Shown piece by piece: positions 1 through 7,767 of a stretch of DNA of 64,000 bases. Within the stretch, counting starts at the first letter, position 1. Each line of letters begins with the position of its first letter. The notes under the pieces are model-generated. The model worked only from the letters and a program-made list of their open reading frames with translations, was not told where the DNA came from and made no database searches. The position numbers and the translations under genes are program-made. Origin of the DNA: Winogradskyella sp. PG-2 (GTDB lineage: Bacteria > Bacteroidota > Bacteroidia > Flavobacteriales > Flavobacteriaceae); NCBI RefSeq assembly GCF_000828715.1, contig NZ_AP014583.1:2602001-2666000 (forward strand). Direction: 5' to 3'.

Positions 1-1
1 T

Positions 2-364
2 ATGATAGTATTACTTTTAACAATTGCGAATTTAGCAGGTGGTTTGTTACTAGGATTAGCAACACTAGATAAATGGGATGGTGAACGCAATTTCTTTAAT
101 AAAATTGCTGGTATTTTAACTCCTTTTCAAACTGTGATTGGTGGAGCATTGGTTATACTAAGTTTAATTAGAATTATAGGAGGGCATAATTGGTCATTTA
201 ACTTTACAAGTCTTGTTGGAGGTATTTTATTATTAACACATGTATTTGGTAAAGTACCTGCGTTAGAAAGTAGTTTACGAAAATTGTCAGATAAATTGAT
301 GCCTTTTAAAGCTATAATCGGAATTGCATTATTGGTTATTGGCATACTAAATCTTATTAATTAA
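2..364 (+). CDS. Small four-helix membrane protein, internally duplicated
   Basis: Function not recognised. The 120-residue protein is almost entirely hydrophobic, with about four membrane segments (residues 2-22, 40-60, 68-85, 100-119). The two halves look like a duplication: a stretch near residues 33-59 (FFNKIAGILTPFQTVIGG, then a hydrophobic run) resembles one near 92-118 (LRKLSDKLMPFKAIIGI, then a hydrophobic run). The first ATG lies at base 2, so the true start could be outside the window, although the reading from this ATG looks complete. The next gene begins 5 bases after the stop, so the two are probably co-transcribed. Confidence 0.6.
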   Translation: MIVLLLTIANLAGGLLLGLATLDKWDGERNFFNKIAGILTPFQTVIGGALVILSLIRIIGGHNWSFNFTSLVGGILLLTHVFGKVPALESSLRKLSDKLMPFKAIIGIALLVIGILNLIN

Positions 365-369
365 AAGAG

Positions 370-756
370 TTGAACCCTGCCGAAGCCTATATACTAAAAC
401 AGCCAGAACCTTATAAATCTATTTTACTTCAACTTCAGGCAATTGTAGAAGCCGTTGCTCCAGATTCTGAATTATTATACAAATGGCGAATTCCGTTTTA
501 TTACTGTAATGGTATTCCGTTATGCTTTCTAAATCAATCAAAAGATTATGTCGACTTGGCATTTTGGCATTTTGATAAAATGGATCAGTTTACTGAACAT
601 TTTACTGATGCTAAAAGAAAATCAATACGATCACTACGTTATAAATCTGTAGAGGATATAAAGGACGAGGTTGTAGTATATGTTTTAGAAAAACAATTAG
701 AAATAAATACTAATCCCTTTAAGCTGATTTTAAAACCTAAAAAGCCTAGAACTTAG
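370..756 (+). CDS. DUF1801-family protein
   Basis: A 128-residue soluble protein with the DUF1801 (YdhG-like) pattern: an N-terminal helix (PYKSILLQLQAIVEAVAP), then a strand-rich core with ELLYKWRIPFYY, and a YVDLAFWHFDKM stretch. DUF1801 proteins adopt a small alpha/beta fold of unclear biochemical role. The start is the TTG at 370, 5 bases after the previous stop; no ATG in frame would keep the conserved N-terminus. The 3' end overlaps the convergent kdsA gene by 11 bases. No catalytic residues can be assigned. Confidence 0.75.
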   Translation: MNPAEAYILKQPEPYKSILLQLQAIVEAVAPDSELLYKWRIPFYYCNGIPLCFLNQSKDYVDLAFWHFDKMDQFTEHFTDAKRKSIRSLRYKSVEDIKDEVVVYVLEKQLEINTNPFKLILKPKKPRT

Positions 757-1558
757 AAACTAACGATCTAATCGCCACTAAATTAGTCAACAAACCCTCC
801 AGTTTATCTAAATGTAGCATATTAGCACCATCACTTTTTGCGTTGGCAGGATCAAAGTGGGTTTCAATAAATAAACCATCTACATTATTTACAACACCAG
901 CTCTTGCAATAGTTTCGATCATATCTGGTCGTCCACCTGTAACACCAGCACTTTGGTTAGGTTGTTGTAAAGAATGTGTAACATCTAAAACCGTAGGAGC
1001 ATATGCTCTCATCGTAGGAATACCTCTAAAATCTACAATCATATCTTGGTACCCAAACATAGTGCCTCTATCAGTAATCCAAGCATTTTCATTACCTGCA
1101 TCTTTAACTTTTTGTACAGCATGTTTCATTGCTTCAGGACTCATAAATTGTCCCTTCTTAAGATTTACTACTTTTCCTGTTTTGGCAGCAGCAACAACTA
1201 AATCGGTTTGGCGAACTAGAAATGCTGGAATCTGTAATACATCTACATATTCTGCAGCCATTGCAGCATCAGAAGCTTCGTGTATGTCAGTAACTGTTGG
1301 AACGTCAAAAGTTTCAGAAACTTTTCTTAGAATTTTTAAGGCTTTTTCATTTCCAATTCCTGTAAAACTATCAATTCTACTGCGATTAGCTTTTTTAAAA
1401 CTACCTTTAAAAACGTAAGGAATATTTAGTTTATCAGTTATTGTAACTACGCTTTCAGCAATTCGCATTGCCATATCTTCACCTTCAATGGCACAAGGAC
1501 CACAAAGTAAAAAGAAATTATCAGAATCGGTGTGTTTTAATTTTGGTATGCTATTCAT
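746..1558 (-). CDS. kdsA: 3-deoxy-8-phosphooctulonate synthase (KdsA), metal-dependent type
   Basis: Condenses phosphoenolpyruvate with arabinose-5-phosphate to give Kdo-8-phosphate, the first committed step of Kdo synthesis for the LPS inner core; cytoplasmic. The 270 residues cover the full TIM-barrel family length. Visible signatures are GPCAIE (residues 20-25), FKGSFKKANRS (50-60), DIHE (91-94), PAFLVRQTDL (111-120) and KKGQFMSP (134-141). Cys22 in GPCAIE, His195, Glu232 and Asp243 match the ligands of the metal-dependent class (Aquifex type), rather than the Asn found in the metal-independent E. coli enzyme. It is monocistronic on the minus strand and convergent with the DUF1801 gene. 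Confidence 0.96.
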   Translation of the reverse strand: MNSIPKLKHTDSDNFFLLCGPCAIEGEDMAMRIAESVVTITDKLNIPYVFKGSFKKANRSRIDSFTGIGNEKALKILRKVSETFDVPTVTDIHEASDAAMAAEYVDVLQIPAFLVRQTDLVVAAAKTGKVVNLKKGQFMSPEAMKHAVQKVKDAGNENAWITDRGTMFGYQDMIVDFRGIPTMRAYAPTVLDVTHSLQQPNQSAGVTGGRPDMIETIARAGVVNNVDGLFIETHFDPANAKSDGANMLHLDKLEGLLTNLVAIRSLVSKF

Positions 1559-1652
1559 AACTTAATAATTCTTTACAGTTAACAATCATACTTAAAATTA
1601 TGATGCTATGTGCTAGTTTAAATCTTCTTTTTAAAAATATTTAGAAACTATT

Positions 1653-2192
1653 TTAATTTGTTAAAATATATTCAACATTTATTATTTCAAAAACATCAGA
1701 TGCAATGCCAACATCTAAAGAGCTTTCTTGGTCATAAGTTAAGATACAACTAGAATTCGCTAGAATTTCATAACAAGGGATACTTGCATTATCTGAATAA
1801 ACAGCAGAAAATTGAAGACCTTCAGTCATTACTGTTAATCTAGGAACACCGTTTACATCAAAATTACTGTGATTATTTAGTTGAATTTCAAACTGAAGTC
1901 TTGTTGTATTATTACCTGTATCAGATTGATAATTAAAACTTAATATTTGATAAGTAAAATTTTCTAGAATAGGAGCTTCGATAATTTCTGGTTCTGATGG
2001 TTCTGGGAAGTCACAAGGTACTTCTTGTTCTATTTCGTTAGTGTAACTTTGATTACCAACAAAATAAGTCTGAGGTATTGTAATTGTTTTTATACACTCA
2101 TCATCAGAAGGACAACTACATAATATAAGTAGTATCGATAAGTAAAAAAATACTTGTAGTTTCTTATAATTTATATTAGGTAATACAATCAA
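1653..2192 (-). CDS. Predicted surface-exposed lipoprotein, function unknown
   Basis: A 179-residue protein with a type II signal peptide ending in the lipobox LCSC, lipidated at Cys27. The residues after it (PSDDE) fit the acidic lipoprotein export signal that sends Bacteroidota lipoproteins to the cell surface (for example S-D-D-F in Flavobacterium). The rest is beta-rich, with an extra cysteine pair region near Cys33 and Cys60, and no family I can name. There is no close partner on either side. The surface location is inferred from the export signal. Confidence 0.65.
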   Translation of the reverse strand: MIVLPNINYKKLQVFFYLSILLILCSCPSDDECIKTITIPQTYFVGNQSYTNEIEQEVPCDFPEPSEPEIIEAPILENFTYQILSFNYQSDTGNNTTRLQFEIQLNNHSNFDVNGVPRLTVMTEGLQFSAVYSDNASIPCYEILANSSCILTYDQESSLDVGIASDVFEIINVEYILTN

Positions 2193-2231
2193 AGCTTATG
2201 GCTTAAATATTTAAGACGCAAAGATAACATT

Positions 2232-2591
2232 TTAAAACTCTTCTTTAATACTATTTCTAACCATCCACAGCGACATTACAAAGTTACCAATGACAAGCAA
2301 ACCTCCATAGAGCAAGAAACGTTTAGAAGATTCTGTCCAGTTAACAATATCAAATAAATCTGATAAATAGGCGAGAATTAAATAAGAAGAGAGACAAACA
2401 AAAATAATACCCAAAGAGAAATTTAATTTTTGACTTGGTTTAATAAGTTGCCATAAAAAAGGAATACCAAATAATAAAATTGGGTAAGCAGAAATGCCAT
2501 CACTTTTCTTAATATCTGTAAACCAATATGTGATTATAGATAGAAAATATAGATAAGGAATAAACTTTGATAATTTACTAATAGTCTTCAT
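2232..2591 (-). CDS. Small four-helix membrane protein, function unknown
   Basis: A 119-residue hydrophobic protein with four predicted membrane helices (about residues 9-25, 36-50, 56-76, 91-110) and a charged C-terminus ending NSIKEEF. I recognise no family. It is transcribed away from typA, and the roughly 190-base gap between them holds the typA promoter. Its start ATG is at 2591, and the coding length is continuous and plausible for the locus. Confidence 0.6.
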   Translation of the reverse strand: MKTISKLSKFIPYLYFLSIITYWFTDIKKSDGISAYPILLFGIPFLWQLIKPSQKLNFSLGIIFVCLSSYLILAYLSDLFDIVNWTESSKRFLLYGGLLVIGNFVMSLWMVRNSIKEEF

Positions 2592-2752
2592 CCGCTTTTG
2601 TTTTAGGGTTTATAAGCAAATAACCCAATTAGCGGTTTGGTTTTAGAATAGGCTTCTTTGCTATTAATCAACTATTTAACGTAAGATACGAACTCAAATT
2701 GTCAGAAAATTAAATTATAACATATAATTAACGAAGTGACCATAAATAGATG

Positions 2753-2760
2753 TACCTTTG
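2753..2760 (+). promoter_or_regulatory. -7 box of the typA promoter (TACCTTTG)
   Basis: TACCTTTG matches the Bacteroidota -7 consensus TAnnTTTG exactly and lies 24 bases before the typA ATG at 2784. No clear TTG element is seen at the -33 spacing. Its position rules out the longer typA reading that would begin at 2736, since that would start upstream of the promoter. Confidence 0.6.
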
Positions 2761-2783
2761 CAGGCTTAAAATCAGCACTCATT

Positions 2784-4583
2784 ATGGCTAATATTAAAAA
2801 TATTGCAATCATTGCACACGTAGATCACGGAAAGACAACATTAGTAGATAAAATTATGTATCACTGTCAGTTATTTCGTGAAAATGAAAACACAGGTGAT
2901 CTTATTCTAGATAACAATGATTTAGAACGTGAAAGAGGAATTACAATTACCTCTAAAAATGTTTCAGTAGTATATAGAGATACAAAAATAAATATAATTG
3001 ATACTCCTGGTCACGCCGATTTTGGCGGTGAAGTAGAGCGTGTATTAAATATGGCGGATGGTGTTTTGCTATTAGTTGATGCTTTTGAAGGACCTATGCC
3101 ACAAACCCGATTTGTTTTGCAGAAAGCAATAGACTTAGGTTTAAAACCTTGTGTGGTTATTAATAAAGTTGACAAAGAAAATTGTACTCCAGATGAAGTG
3201 CATGAGAAAGTTTTCGATTTAATGTTTGAGCTTGGAGCAGAAGAATGGCAATTAGATTTTCCTACAGCTTATGGTTCAGCAAAGCATAATTGGATGAGCG
3301 AGGATTGGGAAAAGCCAACCGATAATATAGAGCCATTATTAGATATGGTGATTGAACATATACCAGAACCAAAGATTGAAGAAGGAACAACTCAAATGTT
3401 AATTACATCCTTAGATTTTTCTTCTTTTACAGGTCGAATTGCTATTGGTCGTTTAACACGTGGTAATTTGAAAGTAAATCAGCAAATATCTTTGGTAAAA
3501 AGAGATGGTTCTATAGTGAAGAGCAAGATTAAAGAATTACATACGTTTGAAGGATTAGGCCGTAAGAAAGTTGAAAGTGTGCAAGCAGGTGATATTTGTG
3601 CAATAGTTGGGTTAGAAGGTTTTGAGATTGGTGACACTGTTGCTGATATCGAAAACCCTGAAGGTTTAAAAACCATCGCTATAGATGAGCCAACGATGAG
3701 TATGTTATTTACTATTAACGATTCGCCTTTCTTTGGTAAAGACGGTAAATATGTGACTTCTCGTCATATTAAAGATAGATTAACTAAAGAACTAGAAAAG
3801 AACTTAGCGCTTAGAGTTGAAGAAACTGATAGTGCAGATAAGTTTATGGTTTTTGGTCGTGGAGTATTACACTTATCGGTTTTAATTGAGACGATGCGTC
3901 GTGAAGGTTATGAATTACAAATAGGACAACCACAAGTAATCATTAAAGAAATTGATGGTGTTAAATGTGAACCTTTTGAAGAAATGACGATCGATTTACC
4001 AGAGCATGTTTCTGGAAAAGCTATTGAAATGGTAACGATGCGTAAAGGAGATATGTTAAGCATGGAAGCCAAAGGGGAGCGTATGGTTTGCGAATTTTTA
4101 GTACCATCTCGAGGTATTATTGGGTTAAGAAATCAACTATTAACAGCTACTGCTGGTGAGGCTATCATGGCTCACCGTTTTAAAGAATATTTACCAATGA
4201 AAGGTGGAATTCCGGAACGTCAAAATGGATCGTTAGTATCTATGGAAAACGGTAGCGCTATACCTTATTCTATCGATAAGCTACAAGATAGAGGTAAGTT
4301 TTTTGTAGATCCAGGTGAAGACATTTATGAAGGGCAGGTGATTGGAGAAAATTCTCGTGGTGATGATATGACAGTGAATGTTACTAAAACTAAAAAGTTA
4401 AGTAACGTACGTTCTTCAGGTGCAGATGATAAAGCTAAGATTGTACCTGCAATTAAATTTTCTTTGGAAGAAGCTTTAGAATATATTCAAAAAGACGAAT
4501 ATGTTGAGGTAACTCCTAACCATTTAAGATTGCGTAAAATTTTCTTGAAAGAAGTTGAGCGTAAGCGTAATAAGCATATCTAA
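2784..4583 (+). CDS. typA: Ribosome-associated GTPase TypA/BipA
   Basis: A translational GTPase of the EF-G family that helps assemble the large ribosomal subunit and supports growth under stress. It has 599 residues from the ATG at 2784, the usual length. The G domain shows AHVDHGKTT (G1, about residues 10-18), RGITI (G2), DTPGHADFGGEV (G3) and NKVDKE (G4). These are followed by domains II, III and V and the BipA-specific C-terminal domain (MAHRFKEYLP, then GENSRGDDM). The shorter start is chosen because a TAnnTTTG box lies just upstream and MANIKNIAIIAHVDHGK is the conserved N-terminus. A clear terminator follows the stop. Confidence 0.97.
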   Translation: MANIKNIAIIAHVDHGKTTLVDKIMYHCQLFRENENTGDLILDNNDLERERGITITSKNVSVVYRDTKINIIDTPGHADFGGEVERVLNMADGVLLLVDAFEGPMPQTRFVLQKAIDLGLKPCVVINKVDKENCTPDEVHEKVFDLMFELGAEEWQLDFPTAYGSAKHNWMSEDWEKPTDNIEPLLDMVIEHIPEPKIEEGTTQMLITSLDFSSFTGRIAIGRLTRGNLKVNQQISLVKRDGSIVKSKIKELHTFEGLGRKKVESVQAGDICAIVGLEGFEIGDTVADIENPEGLKTIAIDEPTMSMLFTINDSPFFGKDGKYVTSRHIKDRLTKELEKNLALRVEETDSADKFMVFGRGVLHLSVLIETMRREGYELQIGQPQVIIKEIDGVKCEPFEEMTIDLPEHVSGKAIEMVTMRKGDMLSMEAKGERMVCEFLVPSRGIIGLRNQLLTATAGEAIMAHRFKEYLPMKGGIPERQNGSLVSMENGSAIPYSIDKLQDRGKFFVDPGEDIYEGQVIGENSRGDDMTVNVTKTKKLSNVRSSGADDKAKIVPAIKFSLEEALEYIQKDEYVEVTPNHLRLRKIFLKEVERKRNKHI

Positions 4584-4611
4584 AGATTAGATAGATAATT
4601 ATAAGTTTAAG

Positions 4612-4643
4612 AGAGAAATATGTAAAAGTATTTCTCTTTTTTT
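4612..4643 (+). terminator. Intrinsic terminator after typA
   Basis: A perfect 9-bp stem, AGAGAAATA (4612-4620) with TATTTCTCT (4629-4637), has an 8-base loop and runs into six T residues. It lies 28 bases after the typA stop and isolates typA from the cassette beginning at 4699. Confidence 0.8.
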
Positions 4644-4677
4644 ATTCTATCAAGAGTGATAACGATTACTAATTTTT

Positions 4678-4685
4678 TATATTTA
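4678..4685 (+). promoter_or_regulatory. Likely -7 box for the 4699 cassette (TATATTTA)
   Basis: TATATTTA differs from TAnnTTTG only in the last base and ends 13 bases before the ATG at 4699. If used, the transcript leader would be only a few bases long. The same TATATTTAC string precedes the glycosyltransferase gene at 17306. Confidence 0.45.
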
Positions 4686-4698
4686 CCAAAACACCATT

Positions 4699-4908
4699 AT
4701 GATAAGTCTTTATTTTGATCCAGGTTTAGGTGCCATGATAATTCAAACCATCATTGCAGCAGTTGCTGGGGTCATTCTGTTTTCTAAAAATCTAATTTAT
4801 AAAATCAAGGTTTTTTTAGGCATTACTAAGTCCAATAAAGATGATGTTTTTGATGACATTGATATTAATGACTCGGATATAGAAAATAATAAATCTAGTG
4901 AACGTTAA
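4699..4908 (+). CDS. 69-aa single-helix membrane protein, first gene of a three-gene cassette
   Basis: A small protein with N-terminal MISLYFDPGLGAM, one membrane helix (about residues 12-31), a basic stretch (KNLIYKIKVFLG) and an acidic C-terminal tail (DDVFDDIDINDSD). The DPG motif right before the helix looks conserved; I recall similar small proteins next to methyltransferase/sulfatase-type genes but cannot verify this. Its stop overlaps the GTG start of the next gene by 11 bases, which indicates translational coupling. A role as membrane anchor or regulator of the two enzymes that follow is inference only. Confidence 0.7.
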   Translation: MISLYFDPGLGAMIIQTIIAAVAGVILFSKNLIYKIKVFLGITKSNKDDVFDDIDINDSDIENNKSSER

Positions 4909-6277
4909 AGACGCACATTCTTCATCATTCAGAGATCCTTCAGGTTACATATTTGTTGAAAATAATGAGATAAAAAGACTTATTACTCCAATTTATTTTG
5001 AGCAGTATGAAGCTTTAAATTCTTCAGGTTTTTTTGGTAATTTAATTAAGAATAATCTTTTGGTTACACATCAAGAGCTATCAAAAACTGATGAACAGAT
5101 TGTTATTAAACCAGAGAAAATTCCATTTTTCACATATCCCTATGAGTGGAGTTTCAATATGTATAAGGAAGCGGCATTGCTGACTTTAAAAATTCAAAAG
5201 TATAGCATAGAGCATGGATTTTCATTAAAGGATGCTTCGGCTTTTAATATTACTTTCCATAAAGGCAAAGCAATTTTTATAGATACTTTGTCTTTTGACT
5301 TTTATAAAGAGAATACACCTTGGCGAGCATACAAACAATTTATAACTCATTTTCTTGGACCTTTAGTTTTAGCACATTTTCACGGAGCACAACAGCTTAA
5401 ATTAATGAGCAATTTTATTGATGGAATTCCTGTAAAAATGATGAGCTCTTTGTTGCCATTTAAGACCAAATTAAGTCCTATATTGTATTCAAATGTTCAC
5501 CTTTTAGCTAAGTTGGAGGATAAACATAATGAGGATTATAATGGTGAAGCTAAAGAAGCTTCATTGTCTAAAAAGGGTCAACTTAATATCATAAAAAGCT
5601 TGTATGATTATATAAAAAAGTTAGAGTTAAAGGAACATTCTGAATGGGGGAATTATTATGATAAAATCAATTATACAGACAAAGCATTTATAGAAAAATC
5701 TAATATTATTAATCAATGGGTTATTGATTTAAATGCTAAAACTCTTATAGATATTGGTGGAAATGATGGCACATTTGTGAGAAAGCTAAAAAGCGAAAAG
5801 GAACTCACTTTAGTTTGCGATATAGATAATAATGCAGTGGATTATAATCATAGAACAATGAAACAAAATAAAGAAGATCACATGCTTCCTTTTGTACTCG
5901 ATGTTTTAAATCCCTCTCCTGCAATTGGCTTGAATAATAAGGAGCGTGATTCGTTTATAGACCGTGTAAAAAGTCTTAATTTAGATGTAACTCTTGCTTT
6001 AGCCGTAATACATCATATGTCTTTATCAGGTAATGTTCCGTTTAGTGAATCTGCTAAATTTTTCAGTTCATTTTCTAAGCATTTAATTATTGAGTTTCCA
6101 AAGCGAGAGGATTCTTGGGTACAACGAATACTAAAGTCAAAAGGTGAGTTCGAAGACTATTTTAATTTTTATAATCTTGAGACTTTTGAAGCTAATTATA
6201 TCCAATATTTTGACATCCTTCAAAAGAAACCTATTGAGAATTCTGAACGTGTAATGTACTTGTTAAAGAGAAAATGA
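4898..6277 (+). CDS. Two-part protein: kinase-like N-terminal region plus class I SAM methyltransferase
   Basis: A 459-residue protein. The C-terminal half is a Rossmann methyltransferase: LIDIGGNDGTF (about 283-293) is SAM motif I, VCDIDNNAVDYN follows strand beta2, and LALAVIHHM (about 364-372) is the post-IV motif. The N-terminal half contains LKDASAFNITF...IFIDTLSF (Asp112, Asn117, Asp129), a spacing reminiscent of the catalytic loop and metal Asp of kinase-fold enzymes (D....N, then D). This resembles proteins annotated as NoeA-like nodulation methyltransferases. Start is GTG at 4898, overlapping the 69-aa gene by 11 bases. The stop overlaps the next gene's ATG (ATGA). The target is unknown; modification of a surface glycan is inferred from context. 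Confidence 0.7.
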   Translation: MNVKDAHSSSFRDPSGYIFVENNEIKRLITPIYFEQYEALNSSGFFGNLIKNNLLVTHQELSKTDEQIVIKPEKIPFFTYPYEWSFNMYKEAALLTLKIQKYSIEHGFSLKDASAFNITFHKGKAIFIDTLSFDFYKENTPWRAYKQFITHFLGPLVLAHFHGAQQLKLMSNFIDGIPVKMMSSLLPFKTKLSPILYSNVHLLAKLEDKHNEDYNGEAKEASLSKKGQLNIIKSLYDYIKKLELKEHSEWGNYYDKINYTDKAFIEKSNIINQWVIDLNAKTLIDIGGNDGTFVRKLKSEKELTLVCDIDNNAVDYNHRTMKQNKEDHMLPFVLDVLNPSPAIGLNNKERDSFIDRVKSLNLDVTLALAVIHHMSLSGNVPFSESAKFFSSFSKHLIIEFPKREDSWVQRILKSKGEFEDYFNFYNLETFEANYIQYFDILQKKPIENSERVMYLLKRK

Positions 6278-7767
6278 TTGCTAGATTCAGAAATTTTGTT
6301 CTAAACTATTTGAATAGCGATAAGCTATTTCCAACTGTGATCGCAATAGGGTCTGGTTTATATCCATTACTTTATCGCTATTCTAGAAACTTTTCTTTAG
6401 TTAATTCAGTATCACATTTATTGTTTTTTCTTACCGTTTTTATCGCTATACCCATCATTGTATTTAATATAAGTCATTGGTTGCTAAAGAAGTTAAAATT
6501 AGATAGATTCAGTCTAGGTGTTTTAGCATTATTTAATGTGTTTTTGTTTTTATTTTTTATAAAAACAATTCATTATTTTGGGTTACATCCGAAGAAAACA
6601 GTGCTAGTGATTGTACTAGCTATTCTATTTTCAGTTTTTTTAAAAAAGCATTTAAAAAAAATAGTAATTCTTCAATATATATTAGCATTCATAGGTATAT
6701 TAAATTTAGGATATATTATATATGAGACTTTTAAAATTTCGGATACTTGGCAGCAGCAGCCAGATACTATTGTTGAAGCTAATTTTAAGAAAAAACCTAA
6801 CGTTTATTTTATTGAACCAGATGGATATGTTAATTTCTCTGAGATAGATAAAGGCTATTACAATTTCGATAACTCAAGTTTTAAATCGTTCTTAGATGAA
6901 AATAAGTTTACAACCTATCCCAATTTTAGAAGTAATTATTCAACAACCTTATCATCGAATTCATCTGTATTTATGATGAAGCATCATTTTTATAATAATA
7001 AGGTGACTTCATTTGAAATGTTTAATGCTCGAGATATGATTGTCTCCGAAAATCCTATTTTGAATATTTTTAAGAACAATGGTTATAAAACTTACTTTTT
7101 AACAGAGACTCGTTATTTACTATTTAATAGACCTCAAATGGGTTTTGATTATTGTAATATAGATTATGCAGATATTCCGTATTTAAATATTGGGATTACT
7201 GAACCTCAAGCTATTAATGCTGAATTAAAGACAGCAATAGATAGGCAGACTAATGCACCTAAGTTTTTCTTTTTGCAAATTTTGAAACCATGGCATATTG
7301 GTGTGAGAGCATCTAAAACGAGCAACAAAGAAATCGAAAAACAAAAATGGTTAGAAAGCCTTGATGAAGCTAATAGAAAACTAACAGAAGTAATTAAGGT
7401 CATTAAACAGAAAGATCCAGATGCACTTATATTGATAATGTCTGACCATGGAGGTTTTGTAGGTATGGATTATGGTGATCAAAGTGAAGAAAAATCGCAA
7501 GACAGGGATTTTATATATTCTATATTTAGTAGTCAACTTGCAATTCATTGGCCTCATAATGAAAAGCCAATGTTTAATGATAAATTTAAATCTTCTGTCA
7601 ATACTTTCCGATTATTATTTTCTTACTTGTCTGAAGATGAAACCTTTTTAAAAAACCTACAGCCTGATGAAAGTTATATGGTATTAAGAAAAGGTACAGA
7701 ACCTGGGGTATATAAGTATATAGGCCAAAATGGTGAAATTACTTTTGAAAAGTATTTAGAAAATTAA
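6274..7767 (+). CDS. Membrane-anchored sulfatase/alkaline-phosphatase-fold enzyme
   Basis: A 497-residue protein with about five N-terminal membrane helices (residues 20-150) and a large extracytoplasmic domain of the alkaline-phosphatase superfamily, the architecture of phosphoethanolamine and phosphoglycerol transferases. Metal-site motifs visible are EPDGY (181-185), KPWHIG with His341, and SDHGG (390-394). A Ser/Thr-rich stretch around 222-231 (YSTTLSSNSS) probably supplies the nucleophile. It is the third gene of the cassette, overlaps the methyltransferase by 4 bases, and its 3' end overlaps the convergent GT2 gene by 4 bases. Transfer or removal of a phosphate-type group on a cell-surface polymer is the likely role; the substrate is unknown. 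Confidence 0.75.
   Translation: MIARFRNFVLNYLNSDKLFPTVIAIGSGLYPLLYRYSRNFSLVNSVSHLLFFLTVFIAIPIIVFNISHWLLKKLKLDRFSLGVLALFNVFLFLFFIKTIHYFGLHPKKTVLVIVLAILFSVFLKKHLKKIVILQYILAFIGILNLGYIIYETFKISDTWQQQPDTIVEANFKKKPNVYFIEPDGYVNFSEIDKGYYNFDNSSFKSFLDENKFTTYPNFRSNYSTTLSSNSSVFMMKHHFYNNKVTSFEMFNARDMIVSENPILNIFKNNGYKTYFLTETRYLLFNRPQMGFDYCNIDYADIPYLNIGITEPQAINAELKTAIDRQTNAPKFFFLQILKPWHIGVRASKTSNKEIEKQKWLESLDEANRKLTEVIKVIKQKDPDALILIMSDHGGFVGMDYGDQSEEKSQDRDFIYSIFSSQLAIHWPHNEKPMFNDKFKSSVNTFRLLFSYLSEDETFLKNLQPDESYMVLRKGTEPGVYKYIGQNGEITFEKYLEN

Noticed and set aside
843-1418. 191-residue open frame opposite kdsA
   Set aside because: Antisense to a clearly conserved enzyme; low-complexity composition and no family features.
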